Shown here: piece after piece, positions 34,145 through 41,019 of the stretch
Position numbering within the stretch: position 1 is the stretch's first letter
How the letters are laid out: each line of letters starts with the position of its first letter
NCBI GenBank assembly: GCA_030684835.1
Contig: JAUXWZ010000064.1
Location: forward strand, 1 to 64,000
Length of the DNA: 64,000 nt
From: Beijerinckiaceae bacterium
GTDB lineage: Bacteria > Pseudomonadota > Alphaproteobacteria > Rhizobiales > Beijerinckiaceae
Reading direction: 5' to 3'
The notes under the pieces: generated by a model
What the model was told of the DNA's origin: nothing
The model's database searches: none
Seen by the model: the letters and a program-made list of their open reading frames with translations, nothing else
Program-made: the position numbers and the translations under genes

Positions 34145-35131
34145 ATGGCGCGCAAGGTGCAACTCACGCTCTGCTGTGGCGACTATGAAATCGTTCGCGC
34201 TTTGAAAGAAGGAGCAGTGGAGCCGGACGGCATCGAGCTGACGATGGTGACCTCCCCGGATTCGACGACGCGGCACTGGCGCTTTCTGCGCAATCGCGAA
34301 TTCGATGTCGCGGAAGTTTCAAGCTCCTCCTACATCGTGGCGCGCGACCAGAACATGCCGTTTGACGCGATCCCGGTGTTTCTGCATCGCCGCCTGCGCC
34401 ACGGCTTCGCCTTCATCAATACGTCGAAGGGCATCAAGACGCCGAAAGACCTCATCGGTAAACGCGTCGGCGTAAAGTCGTTTCAGGTCACGGCCGTTCT
34501 CTGGTTGCGCGGTATCCTTGAAGAAGAGTACGGCGTTCCGCATCAATCCATCGAATGGGTCACGGAACTGGACGAAGACGTGGAGTTCGATCCGCCGCCG
34601 GGCCTCAAGCTCACGAAAATGCGTGAGGACCAGAATTGCGAAGACATGCTGGTCGCTGGCGAACTCGACGCTGTCATTCATCCCGATCTGATCTGGCCAA
34701 TCGCAGAAAAAAACCCCGCCGTTGGCCGTCTTTGGCCCGACTACAAGGCGGAGGAGCGCCGCTATTGGGATCGCACCGGCATCTTCCCGATCATGCACGT
34801 CATGGGCATCAAGCGCGAAATCGTCGAGAAGCATCCATGGGTGCCGATCGAACTTTACAAAGCGTTCGATAAGGCCAAGGCGATCGGCATGCAGCGCATC
34901 GAGAACCCGCGCATTGTGCCACTCGTCTGGTATCGCGAGGCTTGGGAAGAGCAGGAAGAAATCTTCGGCGCGGACCCGTGGGAGTACGGCCTCTCCGAGC
35001 GCAACCGGCACAACCTCAACACGCTCGTGCGCTATTCGCATGCGCACGGCCTTATCAAGCGTCCCATCCCCCTGGAAGAGCTGTTTCTTGACGTGAGTCA
35101 GGGCCGCAAGCGTGGCGGTGATCGCATCTGA
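34145..35131 (+). CDS. 4,5-dihydroxyphthalate decarboxylase-like PBP-fold protein, copy 2
   Basis: The protein has 328 residues and belongs to the same family as the gene at 10107. It is the more typical member: VQLTLCCGDYEIVRAL near the start, FDVAEVSSSSYIVARDQ, IPVFLHRRLRHGFAFIN, DLIGKRVGVKSFQVTA, LAD-like GELDAVIHPDL and FPIMHVMGIKREIV. ATG 34145 is preferred, with GGGGAA ten bases upstream; ATG 34127 is an alternative. There is no signal peptide. A TTT binding protein follows 59 bases later, repeating the arrangement seen at 10-12 kb. Whether it decarboxylates or simply binds an aromatic acid is open. Confidence 0.8.
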   Translation: MARKVQLTLCCGDYEIVRALKEGAVEPDGIELTMVTSPDSTTRHWRFLRNREFDVAEVSSSSYIVARDQNMPFDAIPVFLHRRLRHGFAFINTSKGIKTPKDLIGKRVGVKSFQVTAVLWLRGILEEEYGVPHQSIEWVTELDEDVEFDPPPGLKLTKMREDQNCEDMLVAGELDAVIHPDLIWPIAEKNPAVGRLWPDYKAEERRYWDRTGIFPIMHVMGIKREIVEKHPWVPIELYKAFDKAKAIGMQRIENPRIVPLVWYREAWEEQEEIFGADPWEYGLSERNRHNLNTLVRYSHAHGLIKRPIPLEELFLDVSQGRKRGGDRI

Positions 35132-35142
35132 ATGCTTTACAA

Positions 35143-35169
35143 ATGCGGCAGGCGGGCGATGATCCGCAT
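35143..35169 (+). other. Intercistronic inverted repeat in the second DHPD/TTT module
   Basis: ATGCGG (35143-35148) and CCGCAT (35164-35169) form a six-base stem between the two genes. It is weaker than the ten-base stem at the same place in the first module, and no T-run follows. Confidence 0.35.
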
Positions 35170-35190
35170 ATAAACAAGGGAGGAAGGGAA

Positions 35191-36207
35191 ATGAAAAAGG
35201 CACTCAACGCACTTGCGTTCGGCGCGCTTGCGTCCACCGCACTCAGCGGTCCTGCGATGGCGCAGGAAAATCCATTCGCGAACGGCAAGCCGCTGACGAT
35301 GATTATCGGTTTCGGTCCTGGTGGGGGCTATGACCTCTGGGCGCGTACGATTGCGCGCCATATTGGCAAGCACCTGCCGGGCTCTCCTAATAGCCTACCG
35401 CAGAACATGCCCGGCGCCGGCAGCTATAACGCCGCCAATCACCTCTACTTGCTTGCGCCCAAGGATGGCACGGTGATGGGGATTATCGCGCGCGACGCGC
35501 CGCTCGGCCCTTTGACCGGCCACAAGGGCGCTCGTTTCGATCCTCTGAAGATGTCGTGGATCGGCACGCCCACAACAGAGACGAATGTTTGCGTCGCCAT
35601 GAACACCGCAAAGGTGAAGACGGTCGACGACCTCTACACCAATGAGCTGATTGTCGGCGAAACGGGCGTGGGCACAGGCACGCGTTCCTACCCCAAGGCG
35701 CTCAACGAGATTTTGGGCATGAAGTTCAAGCTCATCGCGGGTTTCCAGTCATCAACCAACGTGATGCTGGCGATGGAGCGCGGCGAAGTGGATGGCATTT
35801 GCCAAAGCCTGGACAGCGTTGTCAGCGACCGGCCCGACTGGATCGCAACCGGCCGACTCAACATCGTGTTTCAAGGCGGCGCCGCGCCAAATCCGAATTT
35901 GAAGAACGCGCCGTTCATTGTCGACCTCGCCAAGACGGAGGAGCAGCGCGCGGCGATTCGCTTCCTCTATGCCGGACAGGCGATCGGCCGCCCCTTCGTC
36001 GCGCCGCCGGATCTGCCGCCAGCGCGTCTCAAAATGCTGCGCGACGCATTCATGGCGACGATGAACGACAAGGATTTCCGAGCCGAGGCGCAAAAGCTCA
36101 AACTTGACGTCGATCCCACGGACGGCGCGGGTCTGGAGAAGATCGTACGCGACATCTATGCGACCCCGCCCGACATCGTGAAGAAGGTCGGCGAACTCAT
36201 CAAGTAG
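35191..36207 (+). CDS. TTT/Bug-family periplasmic substrate-binding protein, copy 4
   Basis: This 338-residue exported protein starts at ATG 35191 behind the strong ribosome site GGGAGGAAGGG. The signal peptide (MKKALNALAFGALASTALSG) is cut near AMAQE. The pocket loop PGGGYD is at residues 43-48, and LLAPKDGTVMG follows. A GICQSLDSV segment corresponds to GICGLDW in copy 2. It is the second gene of the repeated DHPD-like/TTT module and ends at a strong terminator. No transporter membrane subunits are present. Confidence 0.88.
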   Translation: MKKALNALAFGALASTALSGPAMAQENPFANGKPLTMIIGFGPGGGYDLWARTIARHIGKHLPGSPNSLPQNMPGAGSYNAANHLYLLAPKDGTVMGIIARDAPLGPLTGHKGARFDPLKMSWIGTPTTETNVCVAMNTAKVKTVDDLYTNELIVGETGVGTGTRSYPKALNEILGMKFKLIAGFQSSTNVMLAMERGEVDGICQSLDSVVSDRPDWIATGRLNIVFQGGAAPNPNLKNAPFIVDLAKTEEQRAAIRFLYAGQAIGRPFVAPPDLPPARLKMLRDAFMATMNDKDFRAEAQKLKLDVDPTDGAGLEKIVRDIYATPPDIVKKVGELIK

Positions 36208-36229
36208 TCCGCCGCGTCGGCCGTAAAGC

Positions 36230-36257
36230 AAAGGGAGGGTTCGCGCCCTCCCTTTTT
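36230..36257 (+). terminator. Rho-independent terminator after TTT binding protein copy 4
   Basis: A ten-base perfect stem (AAAGGGAGGG/CCCTCCCTTT) with the loop TTCGCG is followed by five T residues. It starts 22 bases after the stop codon and separates the module from the helicase gene. Confidence 0.92.
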
Positions 36258-36272
36258 GCATGCGCCGCTGTT

Positions 36273-37442
36273 TTGCATGCGCTGCCCGCGTTCGTGTACG
36301 ACTGGAGCGAGGTCGAATCGACCCCGCAGGAAGCAATAGCCTTGTCCCACGACTGGTCCCCCGAACAGGCGCGCGCGCTCGACGATGTCGGCCGCTGGCT
36401 GAAGAAGCGCGGCCGCGGGGATCAGGTATTCCGGTTGTTCGGTTACGCGGGCACCGGCAAGACGACCTTGGCGCGCCATCTGGCGGAGGGCGTTGACGGC
36501 AACGTCGTCTTCGCGGCGTTCACCGGCAAGGCGGCGCTCGTCATGCAATCGCGCGGGTGTGAAAATGCGCGCACAATTCATTCGCTGATTTACCGGCCCA
36601 AGGAGATCGAGAGCGAGGAGCCCTCGTTCACCCTCAATGGCGACAGCGAGGCGGCGAACGCCAAGCTCATCGTCATCGACGAATGTTCGATGGTGGATGA
36701 GGAGTTGGGCCGCGATCTTCTCTCGTTTGGCCGACCCGTTCTCGTGCTGGGCGATCCCGCACAATTGCCGCCCGTGAAGGGCGGCGGCTATTTCACCGAG
36801 GCTGAGCCCGACGTGATGTTGTCCGAAGTCCATCGGCAGGCGGCGGGCGACCCAATCGTGCGGCTCTCCATGATCGTGCGTGAAGGCGGACGGCCAACAG
36901 TGGGCGATTACGGCACGACGCGCGTCATCCGTCGCGAGGATATTGATTCTGCTGCGGTGCTCTCTGCCGATCAGATTCTTGTGGGCATGAACCGCACGCG
37001 ACGGCTCTACAACAAGCGCATCCGTCAATTGCTCAACCGCACGTCCACGACGCCGGAGCCCGGCGACAAACTGGTGTGCTTGCGTAACGACCGCGCCAAG
37101 GGCCTCCTCAACGGCGGGGTGTGGCGCGTGCAGACGGCGACCGGCGTACGCAACGGTAAACTGCGCATGAGCGTCGTGCCGGATGAAGACCAGGCCCGCA
37201 AGGCGCAGCGCATTGGCGTCGCGCCGATGTTTTTTGAGAGCGAAGAAGAAGTGCCGTTCTCGCTGCGCAAAAATTCCGACGAATTTGATTACGGCTACGC
37301 GCTCACCGTTCACAAGGCGCAGGGCTCGCAATGGGACGAGGTCGTTCTGTTCGACGAATCTTACGCCTTCCGGGAGCATCGCAGTCGTTGGCTGTACACG
37401 GGCGTCACTCGTGCAGCCAAACGTCTCACCCTCGTGATATAG
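36273..37442 (+). CDS. RecD-like / Dda-like superfamily 1 DNA helicase
   Basis: The protein has 389 residues if ATG 36273 is used; a TTG at 36342 (before SHDWSPEQ) would give 366 and matches the usual family start better. Walker A is GYAGTGKTTLAR, Walker B is LIVIDECSMVDEE, followed by GDPAQLPPV and the UvrD-like C-terminal motif ALTVHKAQGSQWDEVVLF, then YTGVTRA. It is a short 5'-3' helicase like phage Dda or the RecD core, without RecD's N-terminal domain. No RecB or RecC gene is near. It probably acts in repair or replication restart. Confidence 0.85.
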   Translation: MHALPAFVYDWSEVESTPQEAIALSHDWSPEQARALDDVGRWLKKRGRGDQVFRLFGYAGTGKTTLARHLAEGVDGNVVFAAFTGKAALVMQSRGCENARTIHSLIYRPKEIESEEPSFTLNGDSEAANAKLIVIDECSMVDEELGRDLLSFGRPVLVLGDPAQLPPVKGGGYFTEAEPDVMLSEVHRQAAGDPIVRLSMIVREGGRPTVGDYGTTRVIRREDIDSAAVLSADQILVGMNRTRRLYNKRIRQLLNRTSTTPEPGDKLVCLRNDRAKGLLNGGVWRVQTATGVRNGKLRMSVVPDEDQARKAQRIGVAPMFFESEEEVPFSLRKNSDEFDYGYALTVHKAQGSQWDEVVLFDESYAFREHRSRWLYTGVTRAAKRLTLVI

Positions 37443-37485
37443 AGACGCGCCGCGCCGGCTTGGCGATCGATGGAGCGTTTCGTCA

Positions 37486-38016
37486 ATGCCCGAGTTCGTG
37501 CATTCCGTGCTTGAGTTCGTGAAGGCCCATCAGTCGTGGGCGACGCTTATCGTCTTTGTTCTGGCGTTTGCGGAATCGCTCGCCCTCATCGCGCTGCTTG
37601 TGCCGGCGACAGTGATCCTGTGGGGCATTGGCGCGCTGATCGGCGCCGCGAACCTCGACTTCTGGCCCATCTGGTTTGCCGCCGGACTTGGCGCGGCGTT
37701 TGGCGACTGGGTTTCCTACTGGCTCGGCTATCACTACCACGAACAGATCGCGCGCATGTGGCCGCTGCGCAATTATCCAACCGTGCTGCCGCGTGGTCAC
37801 GCCTTTTTCAAAAAATGGGGCGCGGTGGGCGTGTTTGGCGGCCGGTTCATCGGCCCCCTGCGCGCGGCGGTGCCATTGGCGGCGGGCGCCTGCCGGATGC
37901 CAAGCGCGCCGTTTCACGTCGCCAACTGGACGTCGGCATTCGTGTGGGCGGGCACGACGCTTGGGCCCGGCGCGCTGGGCGCGGAATGGCTGACGCAGAA
38001 AATGGGCTGGTCCTAA
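37486..38016 (+). CDS. DedA family membrane protein
   Basis: A 176-residue inner-membrane protein of the DedA/VTT family, with FVLAFAESLALIALLVPATVIL and the signature GGRFIGPLRAAVPLAAGACRM. Some DedA proteins are lipid flippases (undecaprenyl phosphate, phosphatidylethanolamine) and affect proton-motive force. It is followed by two convergent membrane-protein genes. Which lipid it handles cannot be told. Confidence 0.88.
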   Translation: MPEFVHSVLEFVKAHQSWATLIVFVLAFAESLALIALLVPATVILWGIGALIGAANLDFWPIWFAAGLGAAFGDWVSYWLGYHYHEQIARMWPLRNYPTVLPRGHAFFKKWGAVGVFGGRFIGPLRAAVPLAAGACRMPSAPFHVANWTSAFVWAGTTLGPGALGAEWLTQKMGWS

Positions 38017-38020
38017 CGGC

Positions 38021-38341
38021 TCACCGAAGGAAGAACGCGCGCAGCAGCCATCCCCACGCGATGATGCACGCCAGCGGCACGGCCCAGCCGAGCCACAGCG
38101 GCAAATTGCGCGTCTTCGTGAAGGGCAGGGCGGCCGCGCTCACCGCGAGGGCAGCGAGAAACCCGGTAGCGATGGCGCCATACCAGTGCATCACCGGCCC
38201 GCCTTTGGAAGCCTGCTGACCCCAACCAAATTCGCCCGTGCGCGGATGATAGCTGAAAAGCTCCCAATGCCATTCGAAGGCGATGGTGTAGGCGATGGCG
38301 AAGACGGCCGCGAAAAGGCCGAAGACTTTCGTGACGTTCAT
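38021..38341 (-). CDS. Small membrane protein of unknown function, second of a coupled pair
   Basis: The protein has 106 residues with three probable helices (about 4-22, 54-72 and 83-103). The loop between the first two contains FEWHWELFSYHP and HWYGAIATG, rich in His and Trp. Its start overlaps the stop of the upstream gene (ATGA), so they are translated together. I do not recognise the family. His and Trp at membrane edges could bind haem or a metal, but no known motif is present. Confidence 0.6.
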   Translation of the reverse strand: MNVTKVFGLFAAVFAIAYTIAFEWHWELFSYHPRTGEFGWGQQASKGGPVMHWYGAIATGFLAALAVSAAALPFTKTRNLPLWLGWAVPLACIIAWGWLLRAFFLR

Positions 38342-38802
38342 TGTCCGAACAGCCCCCGCACGTTGTTGACGATGTGTCCGGCGATGAAGGAGTACCAGAC
38401 GATGACGCACAGGATCGCCGTGGTCCACTTGCGCGCGCCGGCCGTCGCCTCGTCCTTGGGATTGCGCCAGACGAGCCAGAAGAACGGCAGCATGGCCAGG
38501 CCGATGGCGAGCGCCTGCTCCTTGTATTCGAACAATCCGCTGATGTGCCACAGCCGCGCCCGCTCGATCCATGTGCGCACCGCGATGCGGTAGGGCGGAT
38601 AGATGACCGCGCCGAGCATGAAAGTGATGACATAGAACGTGATGTTGGCGTTGGTGAACCGCGCCGCCGAAACCGCGCGATAGGCGCTCGTGAAGCCGCC
38701 TGGCGAGCGCGCCGGCCATAAGACCGCAACGGCCTGATGCGTCAGCCCGCCCAGCAGCGCCACGGCCATAAGCCCATGCATGATCAGCAGAAAAGTGGTC
38801 AC
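38338..38802 (-). CDS. Membrane protein of unknown function, first of a coupled pair
   Basis: A protein of 154 residues starting at GTG 38802, where GGGGAGG lies five bases upstream. Four helices are predicted: LIMHGLMAVALLGGLTHQAVAVLW, ITFYVITFMLGAVIY, QALAIGLAMLPFFWLVW and WTTAILCVIVWYSFIAG. Each of the first and last contains His at positions that could ligate haem. It overlaps the next gene by four bases. No family is recognised. A small cytochrome-like or transport role is possible but unproven. Confidence 0.6.
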   Translation of the reverse strand: MTTFLLIMHGLMAVALLGGLTHQAVAVLWPARSPGGFTSAYRAVSAARFTNANITFYVITFMLGAVIYPPYRIAVRTWIERARLWHISGLFEYKEQALAIGLAMLPFFWLVWRNPKDEATAGARKWTTAILCVIVWYSFIAGHIVNNVRGLFGQ

Positions 38803-38954
38803 CACATCCTCCCCGATCACGCCGGCGTTGGCCGCCTGTCGTGACCCCTGTCTCACCTTGACTATTAGTGTCGTCTGGCCGGGAAGCCAGCGCAAGGCCG
38901 ACCCTGTTCGATTGCGCGCGTCTCGACTATAATTCAGATATCAGGAGGAGCCAC

Positions 38955-39350
38955 ATGCCAAGACTCCATACGATCGCACTCGCGCTGTCCCTATCGTGCC
39001 TGCTAGCCACATCGGCAGCCCGCGCAGGCGGCGCGGATCTTGAGGCCATCATGGGCGATACGGAAAACGGCGCGCCATTTTTCGGCGAGGCGCTTGACGT
39101 GAAGGGCATGAAGCCCATCGAGGGCGTGCGCATCCGCGCGCAATTGAAGGGCAAGCCGCTGCCGGTGTTCGTGGACACAAACGATGAAGGCCGCTTCAGC
39201 CTGCGCGGCTTTGGCAAGGGCATCGACCCTGCGAACGTGGATGTGAATTGCGAAATGTCCGGGTACAAACTGATCGACCTGTCGCGCCGCCGCGTGTCGA
39301 AAGATCCCGACGCCGCCACGGAGATCGAGTGTCTGTTCGAAAAGTCATAA
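38955..39350 (+). CDS. Exported carboxypeptidase-regulatory-like small protein
   Basis: The protein has 131 residues. ATG 38955 has GGAGGAG upstream and starts a signal peptide with cleavage near ARAGG. The mature part reads as one Ig-like carboxypeptidase regulatory domain (GMKPIEGVRIRAQLKGKPLP, then VDTNDEGRFSLRGFG), with two Cys residues (NCEMSG and IECLFEKS). The next gene starts inside its 3' end, so the two are coupled. A similar regulatory domain is found in the haem/propeller protein at 41-43 kb. Confidence 0.7.
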   Translation: MPRLHTIALALSLSCLLATSAARAGGADLEAIMGDTENGAPFFGEALDVKGMKPIEGVRIRAQLKGKPLPVFVDTNDEGRFSLRGFGKGIDPANVDVNCEMSGYKLIDLSRRRVSKDPDAATEIECLFEKS

Positions 39351-40984
39351 CGGCGTTTTCGCTTGCGCTGTCGCCCTTTCTAGCTTGCGCGCAAGTGGGC
39401 GCCCAGCACGTAGACACAATCATATTCAACGCCAACGTCATCACGCTGGATCGTGATCAGCCCAACGCACGTTCGCTTGCGATCACCGGCGAGAGGATTG
39501 CGGGCGTCTTCGACGGCGCTGTTCCAGACACGTTGATCACCCAAGCCACTCGCCGCATCGACGCGCAGGGCCGCACGATTATTCCGGGGCTTATCGACTC
39601 GCACATCCACGCCATTCGCGCCGGCCTCACATTTGGAAATGAAGTCAGCTTCGAAGGTGCGCGCACGATCGCGGACGCGATGGCGCGTCTGCGCGAAGGC
39701 GCCGCGCGCGTGCAGCAGGATCGTTGGATTGTTGTGGCTGGCGGATGGACGCCGCAGCAGTTTGTCGAACGGCGCAGACCGACGCGCGCGGAGATAGAGG
39801 CAGTCGCGCCGGGCCGTCGCGTGTATGTGCAATTGTTTTATCGCGGAGCGTTCTTGTCCGACGCCGCGCAAGCAGCGCTGGGCGTCAGTGCAGCAAATCC
39901 GCCTGCGGGCGCGGCTTTCGAGCGCGATGAGGCGGGCGCGCCCAATGGCTGGCTGACGGGCGACGTCGATGCAATTACCGCGCTGTGGGAACGCTTGCCA
40001 AAGCCCAGACTGGACGCTGCAAAAGCCGGAACCCGCGCGTTCTTTTCAACACTGAACGCCTTTGGAGTCACGGGCGTCATCGATCCGGGGGGGCATAATC
40101 TTGCGCCTGCTGAATACGACGCCGTGCATGAACTGGCGCGCGCACAACACTTGAGCGCACGCGTGAATTATTTCATCAGCGCGCCGGAGCGCGGAAGCGA
40201 ACTCGAATTTTTCAAGGCTTATGTCGCGCAGCGCCCGATTGGTTCAGGCGATGCGTATTTGCGCTTCAACGGCATAGGCGAACGCGTCACCTTCGGAATG
40301 TACAACAACGACGCGCCTACCGAAGCGGACAAGTCGGACTTCGAGGCCGTCGCGCGCTGGGCGCTGGCGTCAAACGTTCCGCTCACCGTGCACTGGAATA
40401 GCCAACGCTCGGTTCATCATCTGCTCGCCTCATTTGCGCGCGTTGGAAGCGCCGATGAACGTGCGCGCCTGCGCTGGTCCATCGCCCATCTTCACGATGC
40501 GGGGCCAGACACGATGCACGCGATGCATCGCCTTGGTCTTGGATGGCTGACGCAGAACGCGATCTATTTTGCCGCGCCCGCTTTTATTCGCAACATGCCC
40601 GCCGCGCGCCGGGCCGCAGCTCCGCCACTGGGAAGCGCATTGCGAGCTGGTCTCAGAATTGCCGCTGGCACCGACGCCACGCGCGTCATGTCCTACAACC
40701 CGTTCGTCGCGATGCAGTGGATGCTCGACGGACGCACAGTGGACGGTCAGGAAACACGTGCGCCCGATGAGCGGCCCTCGCGCGAAGACGCGCTGCGCAT
40801 GTGGAGCGAAGGCGGCGCGTGGTTTGTGTTCGCGGAAAACGAGCGGGGACGCATCGCGCCGGGGATGCTTGCGGATTTGGCGATGCTCGACGCCGATTAC
40901 ATGAGCGCGCCGGTCGAGACCATCGGGGAGATAAAGTCGGTTCTCACAATCGTTGGGGGACGCGTTGTGCACGCGTCCCCCTGA
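39329..40984 (+). CDS. Exported amidohydrolase (amidohydrolase family 3)
   Basis: The enzyme has 551 residues. GTG 39329 overlaps the previous gene by 22 bases and has GGAG five bases upstream. The N-terminus is a signal peptide with a lipobox-like LSPFLAC at 14-20, so it may be lipid-anchored. The metal site begins IPGLIDSHIHAIRAG (H92, H94), and later motifs include HWNSQRSVHHLL, IAHLHDAG and GTDATRVMSYNP. Relatives hydrolyse N-substituted amides or related bonds in the periplasm. The substrate is unknown. The 3' end contains an 11-bp hairpin. Confidence 0.85.
   Translation: MSVRKVITAFSLALSPFLACAQVGAQHVDTIIFNANVITLDRDQPNARSLAITGERIAGVFDGAVPDTLITQATRRIDAQGRTIIPGLIDSHIHAIRAGLTFGNEVSFEGARTIADAMARLREGAARVQQDRWIVVAGGWTPQQFVERRRPTRAEIEAVAPGRRVYVQLFYRGAFLSDAAQAALGVSAANPPAGAAFERDEAGAPNGWLTGDVDAITALWERLPKPRLDAAKAGTRAFFSTLNAFGVTGVIDPGGHNLAPAEYDAVHELARAQHLSARVNYFISAPERGSELEFFKAYVAQRPIGSGDAYLRFNGIGERVTFGMYNNDAPTEADKSDFEAVARWALASNVPLTVHWNSQRSVHHLLASFARVGSADERARLRWSIAHLHDAGPDTMHAMHRLGLGWLTQNAIYFAAPAFIRNMPAARRAAAPPLGSALRAGLRIAAGTDATRVMSYNPFVAMQWMLDGRTVDGQETRAPDERPSREDALRMWSEGGAWFVFAENERGRIAPGMLADLAMLDADYMSAPVETIGEIKSVLTIVGGRVVHASP
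40955..40981 (+). other. 11-bp hairpin inside the 3' end of the amidohydrolase gene
   Basis: GGGGGACGCGT (40955-40965) pairs perfectly with ACGCGTCCCCC (40971-40981) around TGTGC. The stop codon TGA follows directly. No T-run follows. It lies between convergent genes and may protect or end the transcript. Confidence 0.6.
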
Positions 40985-41019
40985 TGTCGATTGCGCTTTG
41001 TCCTAACCAGCCAACTATC

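Noticed and set aside
36156-37379. 407-residue reverse frame opposite the RecD-like helicase
   Set aside because: It is an antisense shadow of a gene with intact Walker motifs. Its start also overlaps the terminator region.
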